DNA from: Candidatus Poseidonia sp.
GTDB lineage: Archaea; Thermoplasmatota; Poseidoniia; Poseidoniales; Poseidoniaceae
Direction of reading: 5' to 3'
DNA: 64,000 nt
Assembly: GCA_022426155.1 (NCBI GenBank)
Contig: JAKMEE010000032.1
Coordinates: forward strand, 1-64,000
The first letter of the stretch is position 1, and every line of letters starts with the position of its first letter. Positions 26,904-35,393 of this stretch are shown here, one piece after another. The notes beneath the pieces are model-generated. The model made no database searches and was not told where the DNA came from. It saw only the letters and a program-made list of their open reading frames with translations. The position numbers and the translations under genes are program-made.

Positions 26904-27376
26904 GAGCACCCTGGTGGATGAAGGGCGTTCATTTTTCATGTCAATCGGGATGCGGTCGTTGTTGTGATCAACCCGGAGGGATCGTCTATCTCTCGTCTGA
27001 TGATGCAAAGCGGCTCGCTGAGCACGCACAATTGTCGGTGATTGATTGGTTGGAACGCGATGCTCGACAAACGCATGATGGGCGTTATGTGCTCAAAAGC
27101 CGGGAAGAAGATGGGATTTGCATTCACCTGAATGAACAGAAACAGTGTGGAGTTTACCAAGTACGTCCGCAGCAGTGTCGAGCCTTTCCATGGTGGGGTG
27201 AAAATTTAGCCTCTGACAGAGCTTGGAAGAAGGTCAAAGAGAATTGTCCAGGGATTGATGCTGAGGATGCAATCATTGTTGACGGACATACCATTCGATT
27301 GCACGTCTTTGCAGACCGAGAGTCGAGCAAAGGATTCAGAACATGGCCTCCAGAACCGCGTCGGCGTAAATGGTAG
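26900..27376 (+). CDS. YkgJ-family Cys-cluster protein
   Basis: The protein has the YkgJ (UPF0153) arrangement: FSCQSGCGRCCDQPGG (C-x3-C-x2-CC) at residues 13-28, then CIHLNEQKQCGVYQVRPQQC with CRAFPWW, and a later Cys in NCPGID. These Cys residues are thought to bind zinc or an iron-sulfur cluster; the reaction is unknown. It overlaps the preceding AAA+ gene by 4 nt (ATGA), so it is the third gene of the DUF835/AAA+ operon. Confidence 0.8.
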   Translation: MRAPWWMKGVHFSCQSGCGRCCDQPGGIVYLSSDDAKRLAEHAQLSVIDWLERDARQTHDGRYVLKSREEDGICIHLNEQKQCGVYQVRPQQCRAFPWWGENLASDRAWKKVKENCPGIDAEDAIIVDGHTIRLHVFADRESSKGFRTWPPEPRRRKW

Positions 27377-27384
27377 GCTGCGGC

Positions 27385-27402
27385 GGTGTTGCTGGCAACA
27401 CC
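27385..27402. terminator. Strong hairpin between YkgJ operon and citrate synthase
   Basis: GGTGTTG-CTGG-CAACACC is a perfect 7-bp stem (8 bp with a 2-nt loop), starting 9 nt after the stop of the YkgJ-like gene. It is a plausible 3'-end structure for that operon; no U-run follows. Confidence 0.5.
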
Positions 27403-27433
27403 GAAGAAAACACCTCGATATTAGAGGAGCCGC

Positions 27434-27441
27434 ATTTATAC
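27434..27441 (+). promoter_or_regulatory. TATA-like box of citrate synthase
   Basis: ATTTATAC lies 35-42 nt before the ATG at 27476, placing transcription start about 10-15 nt upstream of the gene. A purine-rich CGGGGGA at 27464-27470 could be a ribosome-binding site. Confidence 0.5.
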
Positions 27442-27475
27442 CAAACCCATCACTCGGCTTCTTCGGGGGAACACA

Positions 27476-28642
27476 ATGTCAGATGACCAAGGCATGTTCA
27501 ACGTCACTGAAGCCCACCTCAATACCGGTCTTCGCGGAATCCCAGTAGGCACCTGCAGAACTTCCTTCGTAACACCAGGTGAAGGAGTTCACTACTGCGG
27601 TTATCCAATCAGTGAATTAGCCCACTTTCCTCCTGAAGATATTGTGTATTTATTGTTCAACAAAGAATTACCAACGTCCGAACAATCCGAAACATTCCGA
27701 GCAGATATTTCCAAACGTGGAGCAGTTCCCGAATCCGTCGCTGCGGTCTTTCACACATTGCCACGTGATGGCCATCCAATGGATTGGTTGAGCGTCGGAA
27801 TTCACACCCTTGGCATGCTCGATACTACAGGTGATTGGAAGGAAGATGCTCTCAATCTTATCGCCCGGATGCCTCGATTGATGGGCTTGCTCTTCCGAAT
27901 CCGTGAAGGCCGAACTGAGAATATTCCCGAAGATGATTTGTCGCAGACGATGGTACAACGTTTCGTCAACACCCTTGACATTGATGGTATCGATAAAGCC
28001 CAAATGGAACGCATTTTGGCAACCTACCTCGTGCTTCACATGGACCATGGTGGAGGAAACCTGTCAACATTTGTTGGAAAAGCTGTGGCCTCAGGTCATG
28101 CAACGGTTTACGCTTCTATCGCAGGTGCTATGAACGCCCTTTCCGGTCCACTGCATGGGAGAGCCAACCAATCCTGTCTTGAATTCGTACTGCGTATCGG
28201 CACCAGCGACCCGACCGAAGTGGAAGCCTTCGTGCGAGGTGAATTGGAAGCTAAGCGACCCGTCTTTGGATTCGGTCACGCCGTTCTTCGTTCAGAAGAT
28301 CCACGTGCAACCGTTCAATTTGCTCTAGGTGAAACCATGTGCCCAAATGATGAAAATTTCAAAATCATCCGCACCCTTCGTGAAGTTGCTCCTCGCGTTC
28401 TCTCAGAAAACCCAAAAATCTCCAACCCCAACGCCAACGTTGACATCGCAAGCGGCGCCCTTCTCCACTATGTTGGATTCAAAGATCCAACCTACTACAC
28501 GACCTTCTTCGGTTGGGCTCGTGTTGCAGGTATTGGTGCACAAATCATCGATGAACGCGCAGTGATGCGAGGCGGAAGGGGTACCCCAATTTACCGCCCG
28601 AAATACATCGCTGAACAACAATCTTTGCGTCACATTGAGTGA
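27476..28642 (+). CDS. gltA: Citrate synthase
   Basis: The 388-residue protein carries the citrate synthase core: LHMDHGGGNLSTFVGKAVAS with the first active-site His region, SGPLHGRANQ with the second conserved His, VFGFGHAVLRSEDPRA with the GxGHxV motif and binding Arg, and NANVDIASGALL containing the catalytic Asp. It condenses acetyl-CoA with oxaloacetate at the entry of the TCA cycle. It has its own promoter and is followed convergently by the GDPD gene with a 13-nt overlap. 2-Methylcitrate synthase is a related alternative, but no methylcitrate-cycle gene is near. Confidence 0.93.
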   Translation: MSDDQGMFNVTEAHLNTGLRGIPVGTCRTSFVTPGEGVHYCGYPISELAHFPPEDIVYLLFNKELPTSEQSETFRADISKRGAVPESVAAVFHTLPRDGHPMDWLSVGIHTLGMLDTTGDWKEDALNLIARMPRLMGLLFRIREGRTENIPEDDLSQTMVQRFVNTLDIDGIDKAQMERILATYLVLHMDHGGGNLSTFVGKAVASGHATVYASIAGAMNALSGPLHGRANQSCLEFVLRIGTSDPTEVEAFVRGELEAKRPVFGFGHAVLRSEDPRATVQFALGETMCPNDENFKIIRTLREVAPRVLSENPKISNPNANVDIASGALLHYVGFKDPTYYTTFFGWARVAGIGAQIIDERAVMRGGRGTPIYRPKYIAEQQSLRHIE

Positions 28643-29829
28643 ACATCGGTCAAGACTGGCCGGGATGTCTTTCCAGAACCGCGATGACCAATCAGTCGTG
28701 GTGTTGACCACGGAGGTGATGCTGCATGATGTTCCTGAAGGATTGCATCGATTTCACCTTGCCAATTCCACTGTGACTTCCATTGTTTGACAAGGATTTG
28801 GCGTCGATGTGCATCACACTCTTCCCATGTGGGGGTGTTGTCCATGAGTTCGGTCAGAATGGATTGGTGGTTTTCTTGTGTTGCCTGCTTGAGTTGAATC
28901 TTCTGCGATTCATCTAGGGGCCTTGTTGCGGGATGGCGCCATCTTGCATGGCCCGATGGGAGCCATGACAGCGCTGGGTCGGCCGAATCTGTAAGCGCAG
29001 TCATGCCAGCCTCCAACACTGCATGTTCGTTACGAGCTTTTGTTGGCCACACATAGGTTGGCATACCTTCTCGTTTTGCTGTTAAGCGTTTGAGACCGTT
29101 GCCACTCAGGCCAACATGGCGGCCGAGGGGCAAGTATTTCGTCGGCGTCTCAAAGTATTCCATGGCACAGGGCAACATAGAACTCCCTTGTTGTCGATGA
29201 TGTCGGATCAACCGTCCAAAGGGTGTGGTCAAATATTGTCGAAAAGCTTTGATTCGTTGGAAATTTCTTGAACCATACGGGGCGATGTATGGAATCAAGG
29301 CGGCCCAAGGGCGATTGGTTTGCGCCATTTTAGCAGATTGAGGCATGTGTTTGTGAAACGCATAAAACACGGTGTTTTCCCTAGGGATTTCGTAGGCATC
29401 AAGATGTGCTTCTGCCAACTTCATGGTTTCACTTACCTGGCGAATGTGATGTTGTTTTCCGAGAAATCCACCACCACTCGCTGCTTTTGGATGAGGTCGT
29501 TTAATCTCGACACACCCCATTTTCCCTTTTGAAGTCCAATGTTCTCGAACTGTTGAATCTTTCAAGAGGTCCTCAAAACTCAGGAATCCAACTTCCTCTA
29601 ATTCATCCAGAGTCCATTCTTCTGTCCAAGGTGAACGGCCTTGGAGAGCAGATTTTGGTATTGAGACGGTTCGGTCATGATGAATGACGAGTTCTTGATC
29701 AGACGTGATACGGATATCAAATTCAATTCCATCAAACATGGTGATGCCATGTCGCAGACTTGGTAGGGTGTTTTCTGGAGCAGCAGACCAACCCACTTCA
29801 TCTCCCATGTGCATCCCAATGAGAGCCAA
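28630..29829 (-). CDS. Glycerophosphodiester phosphodiesterase-like protein with extra C-terminal HRG motif
   Basis: The N-terminal half is a GDPD TIM barrel: His7 (IGMHMGD), the APENTLPSLRHG motif with Glu19, FDGIEFDIR (Glu36, Asp38), LVIHHD (His51) and GCVEIKRP. Such enzymes hydrolyse glycerophosphodiesters to glycerol-3-phosphate. The first motif reads HM instead of the usual HR. The start is a TTG at 29829, chosen because ALIG forms the first barrel strand; a TTGAGG lies just upstream. Oddly, the C-terminus (380-399) repeats the opening GDPD motif as LIGHRGSGKT and then stops, as if a second domain were cut off. It is divergent from the PAP2 lipid gene. Confidence 0.7.
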   Translation of the reverse strand: MALIGMHMGDEVGWSAAPENTLPSLRHGITMFDGIEFDIRITSDQELVIHHDRTVSIPKSALQGRSPWTEEWTLDELEEVGFLSFEDLLKDSTVREHWTSKGKMGCVEIKRPHPKAASGGGFLGKQHHIRQVSETMKLAEAHLDAYEIPRENTVFYAFHKHMPQSAKMAQTNRPWAALIPYIAPYGSRNFQRIKAFRQYLTTPFGRLIRHHRQQGSSMLPCAMEYFETPTKYLPLGRHVGLSGNGLKRLTAKREGMPTYVWPTKARNEHAVLEAGMTALTDSADPALSWLPSGHARWRHPATRPLDESQKIQLKQATQENHQSILTELMDNTPTWEECDAHRRQILVKQWKSQWNWQGEIDAILQEHHAASPPWSTPRLIGHRGSGKTSRPVLTDVHSM

Positions 29830-29917
29830 GCCTCAATCTTTGCCATTATGCCGTAAAGCCATCGCTTGACGTGCACAGCATAAGCCAACTCTAAAACGAA
29901 TACGGATTGGGAGAGGT

Positions 29918-31372
29918 ATGGACCTTTACATAATCATGGGGGGGATGATTTTAGTTTTGACTCCAGTCATTTGTTGGCTATTCACTCGCCAACAATCGGA
30001 ACATCGTGTTCCATTCAAATCATGGTTCAGTGAATTTAAGCAAAAGAGGTATTATCTCCACGCCCTTGGTTATGTGGTAATCATTGGTTGGAAGGCCATG
30101 ACGGACAAATTGAATGAACCCATGAAACACCGCACTGGGCATTGGACCGAATGGGTTTATGGGCTTGAAGGCGAATTGACAAAATGGATTCAAGATGCAT
30201 TTCGCAACGATTGGTTGACCGATTTTTTGAATTTCCATTACCTGTTCATTTACCTCTTCTTGATTTATGTAACTACTGTCTATTATGCCTTTTCTGGTGA
30301 CCGAGATATGACTGACAAAGTGACGATGAACTATCTTTTGATCTATGCGATCGCCATCCCCTATTACCTCTTCTTCAACGTTGAAGTGACATCTTCGTGG
30401 ATTCCTGGGATGGAGGCATTGCTCTATCACGATGGTTCCTACACTGGGTTTTATGCTTCTCACGACCCCCTTGATAACGCAGTCCCGAGTCTCCATATTG
30501 CAATTCCATTTGGAATTCTTATGCTGAATTATCTTCATGTGAAGGAACAGGGAGGGACACTTCGAGAGTGGCGTCATTGGCGATATCATGTCTTTGTTCT
30601 GGTGAATACTGTACTGTTCATGTTCTCCGTCCTCTATCTGGGCATTCACTGGTTCATTGACATTCCACTGGGACTGATTGTAGGTGCTATTGGTGCCTTG
30701 TTCATACATTACCTCCAGCCACGAATCCGGAACGACTACGGCCCTATGTTCAAAGGTGTCTCCCAAGAAAAAGTCCGACGACATTTCTTGGTCGAGGGTG
30801 TCGTAGTTCTTCTTCTTCTCACCTCGGTCTTGATGGCTGTGAATTATCAAGAAGAACACGCCGACGAGCGAATCTCATTTCAATTGGGACAAGGAGATAC
30901 AACCCTCGAAATATTACAGCCCATCGATGCTGGTTCCCATGTGACGAGCAACATCACAAACCTCAACGAAATTGGTACGATGGGCGTCGTTGTCATCGTG
31001 GTTGAAGCGAGTGTACCTGCAATGGATCTCGGGTTCATTGATTGGGAGCATTTGGTTGAGTTGGGTGAGCATCATACGGTCGCACCCCAAACAACCTTGA
31101 GTTTGAACATCACAACTCCAAATGTGTATCATTACATCGCCATGAATTATGATTTGAACGAATCCTACGAGTCAGAATTACATGTTCGAGTCTTGAGTGA
31201 TTATGGCGACGATAAGATGCTGCAGGCCGTTGCGTTGAGTCTGCCATCGATGTGGATCACAGGCTTTGTCCTCTTCCGGTTATATCGATTGAAGAAAGAA
31301 GGTCGGAGTTGGATTGATTCAACGCCTTCTTATGTGTGGGCGGAGTCTTCAGGCTTAGACGAAGAGGCATGA
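29918..31372 (+). CDS. PAP2-superfamily membrane enzyme (inositol-phosphoceramide synthase-like)
   Basis: A multi-pass membrane protein with PAP2 motifs: AVPSLH (188-193, the PSGH-equivalent) and YLGIHWFIDIPLG with His244 and Asp248. The spacing and the SLH variant resemble the AUR1/IPC-synthase branch, which transfers phospho-head groups, rather than a simple phosphatase. About six helices lie in residues 1-275, then one helix near 290-305, a C-terminal extracellular domain of ~130 residues with NxT sequons, and a last helix near 445. In archaea this enzyme could act on archaeal phospholipids or polyprenyl phosphate. It overlaps tatC by 4 nt. Confidence 0.7.
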   Translation: MDLYIIMGGMILVLTPVICWLFTRQQSEHRVPFKSWFSEFKQKRYYLHALGYVVIIGWKAMTDKLNEPMKHRTGHWTEWVYGLEGELTKWIQDAFRNDWLTDFLNFHYLFIYLFLIYVTTVYYAFSGDRDMTDKVTMNYLLIYAIAIPYYLFFNVEVTSSWIPGMEALLYHDGSYTGFYASHDPLDNAVPSLHIAIPFGILMLNYLHVKEQGGTLREWRHWRYHVFVLVNTVLFMFSVLYLGIHWFIDIPLGLIVGAIGALFIHYLQPRIRNDYGPMFKGVSQEKVRRHFLVEGVVVLLLLTSVLMAVNYQEEHADERISFQLGQGDTTLEILQPIDAGSHVTSNITNLNEIGTMGVVVIVVEASVPAMDLGFIDWEHLVELGEHHTVAPQTTLSLNITTPNVYHYIAMNYDLNESYESELHVRVLSDYGDDKMLQAVALSLPSMWITGFVLFRLYRLKKEGRSWIDSTPSYVWAESSGLDEEA

Positions 31373-32166
31373 GTGGCATGACGGATGATTCCATTTCAGC
31401 AAGCGTTGAACGCCTGATGCAATCTCCAGGCGGTCAAATCATCGAAGACTTGCGTGAATACATTCAACGCACTTTCAAAGGCTATCTCATTCTTTTTCTC
31501 CTTGCTTTTTCTCTCAGTTTCCCTTTCACTCGTTCGTTGGTTGCATGGCTGATTGAACCTGGGCGTTTACCCGAAGATGTCTCGATTATCGTCGTCACTC
31601 CTGTTGAATTTCTGTTGCTCCAATTGCGTATTGCAGGAGGTGTTGGATTATGTCTTGTCGTCTTAGTGGCCCTTTGCCATGGTGCTTGGAAGGGGAGCAA
31701 GCATCAGGCCGTCAAGGAGCGGTTGGCGGAGATTGAATTTCAAATCCCAAAACCAGCTCCTGCCCTTTTGTGGACTCTTTTGAGTTCGACCCTCCTCTTT
31801 GGGTTAGGTCTGTATTACGCTTGGGAATGGCTCATCCCACTTCTCTTGGAATACCTAACCACCGATGCCCAACAAGTGGGCCTCTCCACCGAATGGCGGC
31901 TTGCGGGCTATGTTGGCTTCATCATTAATCTCGCTCTCGCTTCAGCCATTGGATTCCAATCTCCTGTTCTAACCACATTGGCACTACGTACAGGATTGGC
32001 TGAACGACAAACCCTCACCACATACCGCAGACATATTTGGTTCAGTGCCTTTGTGATGGGGGCAATGCTTTCCCCTCCAGATCCTCTCTCCCTCTTCCTT
32101 GTGGCGATGCCAGTGATCGTTCTGTTTGAACTAGCGGTTGGCGTGGACCGTATCATTCGTTCATGA
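31369..32166 (+). CDS. tatC: TatC-family twin-arginine translocase subunit
   Basis: The ATG at 31369 overlaps the upstream stop (ATGA). The protein has six predicted helices and TatC landmarks: a Glu-containing first loop region (VVTPVEFLLLQLRIAGGVGL), FQSPVLTTLALRTGL and the late signature YRRHIWFSAFVMGAMLSPPD, which matches the family's RRY...TPPD segment. TatC recognises twin-arginine signals of folded exported proteins. No TatA is adjacent. The N-terminal ~35 residues are a polar extension longer than in bacterial TatC. Convergent with the PHP gene, with 14 nt overlap. Confidence 0.85.
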   Translation: MSGMTDDSISASVERLMQSPGGQIIEDLREYIQRTFKGYLILFLLAFSLSFPFTRSLVAWLIEPGRLPEDVSIIVVTPVEFLLLQLRIAGGVGLCLVVLVALCHGAWKGSKHQAVKERLAEIEFQIPKPAPALLWTLLSSTLLFGLGLYYAWEWLIPLLLEYLTTDAQQVGLSTEWRLAGYVGFIINLALASAIGFQSPVLTTLALRTGLAERQTLTTYRRHIWFSAFVMGAMLSPPDPLSLFLVAMPVIVLFELAVGVDRIIRS

Positions 32167-33043
32167 TGGATTCATGAAGGGCCAGTTTCATCACTGGCAT
32201 GTGTCCTGGACGCTGAGAGGATGACAATCCATGAAAATCTGAGCCAACGGTGACCTTGAGACCATGTTCTTCTGCTGCGATTTGTAAAGCATGTCTGTAT
32301 TGATCTGGATGACTTCGATGAACGGCTTCCACAGCATCGACTCCATGTTCCGCTAAACAGTTCAGTAGAGTATCTGGCGAGATGCCATAATACAAGGGGT
32401 GGGCAAGAGATGTGAACCCTCCAGCCGCTTTCACGGCAGAAATTGCTTCGTTGAGAGTTGGTTTTGAATGAGGGATGAAGGCAGGTTTTCCGTCCCCAAT
32501 CCATTCCTCAAAAGCCTCGTTCTTGTTTTGAACATAACCGGCTTCAATCATGGCTTGTGCTAGATGAGGTCGTCCAACAGAACCTTCTGCTTTGGCAAGA
32601 ACAGAGTCGACGTCAACAGGCATACCCAATTGTTCCAAGGCTTTGCACATTTGACGCATTCGCGGTTCACGACCTCCTTGAAGTGGTTCCAACCATGTTC
32701 TGAGTGCAGCGACATCGTCTTTGGAATCCAACGGATCGTGAGACGGGAAGTAGGCGAGGAGGTGCCAAGATGCAGAGGCTCGGTCTCTGCCCTGTCGTTC
32801 TAATTCAAGTGCATCACCCGGCAATGCTGGTTGACAGGTGATTTCAATTCCTGGAATGAAGCGAATGCTCTGCAGTCGTGCAGCCTCTGCTCCTTCTCGC
32901 CAACCAGACATTGTGTCGTGATCGGTTAATGACCAAACTTTGACACCGTTGTCGCCCATCAATTGGGCCACAAGTTCAACAGCGTGCTCACCGTCACTGT
33001 GCGTGGAGTGCGAGTGGAGGTCAACTTGCTCAGTCCACATCAA
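32153..33043 (-). CDS. PHP-domain phosphoesterase (RNase AM / YciV-like)
   Basis: PHP metal-binding motifs are present: DLHSHSTHSDG near the N-terminus, SLTDHDTMSGW, PGIEITC, FTSLAHPLYY, and the terminal GSDFHG. The layout and length (296 residues) match the TrpH/YciV group, which hydrolyse 3',5'-nucleotide bisphosphates or trim 5' ends of RNA. It uses two or three metal ions. The gene sits between tatC and a DLPDL-repeat membrane protein and shows no clear operon partner. Confidence 0.85.
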   Translation of the reverse strand: MMWTEQVDLHSHSTHSDGEHAVELVAQLMGDNGVKVWSLTDHDTMSGWREGAEAARLQSIRFIPGIEITCQPALPGDALELERQGRDRASASWHLLAYFPSHDPLDSKDDVAALRTWLEPLQGGREPRMRQMCKALEQLGMPVDVDSVLAKAEGSVGRPHLAQAMIEAGYVQNKNEAFEEWIGDGKPAFIPHSKPTLNEAISAVKAAGGFTSLAHPLYYGISPDTLLNCLAEHGVDAVEAVHRSHPDQYRHALQIAAEEHGLKVTVGSDFHGLSSSQRPGHMPVMKLALHESIMNE

Positions 33044-33079
33044 GCAGGAGGTCGCGGGGAACCTCTTTGAATGATTCGT

Positions 33080-33922
33080 TCAGAATAAATCATCCAAATC
33101 TGGTAAATCAGGAAGGTCAACCGGAGCGCTAACTATTGGGGGTGCCTCATCCATAAACAAGTCACCAAGGTCAGGTAAATCAAGCGAAGGGAGGATGTCT
33201 GTTATCTCTTCACTCGTGGATTGAATGGCGGAGGTTTCCACAGTTTCATCAAGGATTGGTAGGCCTGGTAAAGGTATGTGCTCGAGGCCATCTGAGACGA
33301 ACTCTCGGTCGGCTTGGAGGCCAGGGATGGTACGTGGATCAACTGTTGGTTCCTCTTCCTTACCTGGTAATGGGACTGGTTCGATATAATTACGGGACAA
33401 TGTGGTCCCTGTATCACTGTCAACTGGGAGTGCCTCTCGCTGAGAATTTGCTCGGATGTCCATTGGCTCCCTCCCGACCATTTCTTCAGCCGCCATGGCT
33501 CCATACTGACCGGTTGATAGTGTGTGGATGGCTGAAGATACCTCGGCAGCGTTGGCTTGTGTATTGGTGCCCAATATCGAGTGGAGAATGGACTTCGTTG
33601 CTTCACTTGGAGTGTTGGTGCTTTCGTAGCCCTGTTGTTCTGTAGGTACATGGTTGGAAAATGCTGTTCGTTCAATGTCAAACCCTTCAATATTCGAACG
33701 CGCAGGTGTTGCCATGAGGTCTGGAATTTCATGTTCCTGATTGGCCCAGCGCCCCACTCCCATCAATCCGAAAGCGGCCAAAACCATGGCAACTTCTTCA
33801 AGAGAAAGGCCAGGGGTGCCCACCATGTTAAGATTCCAATTCAAAGATGCAAGAAGAAGGGATGCACCTGCAAGGAGCATTGACGCTGCGGAAAGCCGCG
33901 GTGCTCGTGGATCATGGGACAC
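33080..33922 (-). CDS. Two-TM protein with disordered acidic tail and DLPDL repeats
   Basis: Two hydrophobic helices near the N-terminus (about residues 11-27 and 40-57) are followed by ~220 residues of low-complexity, Ser/Thr/Glu/Pro-rich sequence. The C-terminus repeats a short acidic motif, LDLPDLGDLF and then VDLPDLPDLDDLF, which could be a peptide ligand for another protein. I recognise no family. The gene lies between folD and the PHP gene on the same strand. Confidence 0.6.
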   Translation of the reverse strand: MSHDPRAPRLSAASMLLAGASLLLASLNWNLNMVGTPGLSLEEVAMVLAAFGLMGVGRWANQEHEIPDLMATPARSNIEGFDIERTAFSNHVPTEQQGYESTNTPSEATKSILHSILGTNTQANAAEVSSAIHTLSTGQYGAMAAEEMVGREPMDIRANSQREALPVDSDTGTTLSRNYIEPVPLPGKEEEPTVDPRTIPGLQADREFVSDGLEHIPLPGLPILDETVETSAIQSTSEEITDILPSLDLPDLGDLFMDEAPPIVSAPVDLPDLPDLDDLF

Positions 33923-33961
33923 AATTCAAGGGAATGAGGCCATTCTATTTGGCTTCTCACA

Positions 33962-34837
33962 TCACTCAGAAAGCATTTCTGCCGCTCGAACGGTGTTTTC
34001 CATAAGCATGGCAATGGTCATTGGCCCCACTCCACCGGGCACGGGGGAGAGCCATGAAGCGACGTTTTCAACTTCAGGGGAAACATCTCCAGCAAGCCTC
34101 CATCCTCGCTCACGAGACGAATCCTCAACTCGATTAATCCCGACATCAACCACGACTGCTCCCGGTTTCACCCATTCAGGTTGAACCATCTCCGGGCGGC
34201 CAACAGCTGCAACGAGAATATCCGCCTCTTGGCAATGTTTTGCAATATCTTCTGTGCGTGAATGAACTACTGTGACGGTCGCGTCAGCACCTTTGGCACC
34301 GAGCAATAATGCCGCGGGCATTCCTACGATTCTTGAACGGCCTAAGACGACAGCCCGTTTCCCTTCAAGTTCAATTCCAGCCCATCGTAGCATGCGCATA
34401 ACACCACTTGGTGTACAAGGTAGCATTCCGTCCAATCGGCCCTGGACGAGGCGACCTAGGTTTTGCGGATGGAAGCCGTCAACATCCTTACGGGGGTTGA
34501 TCAAGTCCGTCAGTTCTTCTTCATTCATGTGGCTAGGTAGTGGAGACTGAACTAAGATGCCATGCAAATCTTCTTGCTCGTTCATGGTAAGGATGTGGTC
34601 TCGAAGCACTGCCTCGGCAGTATCTGATGGGAGTTCAAGATGTGTTGAACGGATTCCCAATCTCTCGCAGGTACGCACCTTGGATTTGACATAGACATGT
34701 GAGGCAGGGTCGTCACCCACGATAATAACTGCCAAATGGGGTTGGATGCCTTTGGCCTTGAGCGTCTCAACACGTCCTATCAATTCGGCTTCAACATCTG
34801 CAGCACAAGCTTTTCCGTCCAATCGTTGCGCTGCCAT
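33962..34837 (-). CDS. folD: Bifunctional methylenetetrahydrofolate dehydrogenase/cyclohydrolase
   Basis: FolD signatures are clear: HLAVIIVGDDPASHVYVKSK with the catalytic Lys, GILVQSPLP, RKDVDGFHPQNLGRL, PCTPSG, the NADP-binding AVVLGRSRIVGMP, and the closing PVPGGVGPMTIAML. It interconverts methylene-, methenyl- and formyl-tetrahydrofolate. The 291-residue length is standard. FolD is of bacterial type in many Thermoplasmatota. Here it appears to be monocistronic or first gene of a run with the 33080 gene. Confidence 0.95.
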   Translation of the reverse strand: MAAQRLDGKACAADVEAELIGRVETLKAKGIQPHLAVIIVGDDPASHVYVKSKVRTCERLGIRSTHLELPSDTAEAVLRDHILTMNEQEDLHGILVQSPLPSHMNEEELTDLINPRKDVDGFHPQNLGRLVQGRLDGMLPCTPSGVMRMLRWAGIELEGKRAVVLGRSRIVGMPAALLLGAKGADATVTVVHSRTEDIAKHCQEADILVAAVGRPEMVQPEWVKPGAVVVDVGINRVEDSSRERGWRLAGDVSPEVENVASWLSPVPGGVGPMTIAMLMENTVRAAEMLSE

Positions 34838-34930
34838 GTTAGGTGCACGCGCACAGTCGTTTTGAGACTTACTTATCGCTCAAGGAGAGTCTTTGACCGG
34901 TGATGAAGACCATGCAGGGTTGTTGGAGAA

Positions 34931-35164
34931 TTACAAGGGGGTCCTGATTCCCATGGCGCGAACAATGCACCAGCCTGCTCGGGCTTCGTAAATTGCGAAT
35001 GCTCCACCTGCATACATTCCCGCGATGGCAAACCACGTCACAGGTTCCTGAATCATGCCAAATAGCATGCCCGCTGCCAAGATACTTCCAGCGAGAACGG
35101 AAATCATACCTGCGGTGAATCGTGCTACTTTCCCTCTTGCGTCAATGTTGCATTGTCGTGCCAT
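34931..35164 (-). CDS. DUF2892-like small membrane protein
   Basis: From the ATG at 35164 the protein begins MARQCNIDARGKVARFTAGM, a form of the DUF2892/YgaP-TM opening (CNI-x-x-x-G/D-R-x-x-R), followed by two helices. A second family member is at 63249. These proteins are inner-membrane hairpins, sometimes fused to rhodanese domains; their role is unknown. It lies just downstream of the tRNA-Thr gene on the same strand. Confidence 0.65.
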   Translation of the reverse strand: MARQCNIDARGKVARFTAGMISVLAGSILAAGMLFGMIQEPVTWFAIAGMYAGGAFAIYEARAGWCIVRAMGIRTPL

Positions 35165-35219
35165 ATCATACGAACCACCCTTTGAGTATTTGAATGACTG
35201 TTTCAAACAGTGGAAAAAG

Positions 35220-35293
35220 AGCCAACGGAGGGACTCGAACCCCCGACCGTCTGATTACAAATCAGACGCACTACCAGACTGTGCTACGTTGGC
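35220..35293 (-). tRNA. tRNA-Thr (anticodon TGT)
   Basis: On the minus strand a full cloverleaf is seen: acceptor GCCAACG/CGTTGGC, D arm AGCACAGTCTGGTAGTGC, anticodon stem GTCTGAT/ATCAGAC with loop TTTGTAA (anticodon TGT), and T arm GGGGGTTCGAGTCCCTC. The discriminator is T, as usual for archaeal tRNA-Thr. CCA is not encoded. Confidence 0.95.
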
Positions 35294-35393
35294 TTCGTCC
35301 TGTGCGTGGACCCTCCCCTTGATGAATGAAGCGGCTTCAAATCCAAGGAAAGGCCATAGTCAAGTCAAAGAATGAGGGTCCGTTGCATTGTCC

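Noticed and set aside
30020-30859. 279-codon minus-strand open frame opposite the PAP2 gene
   Set aside because: Antisense shadow; the sense frame has clear PAP2 motifs and membrane helices.
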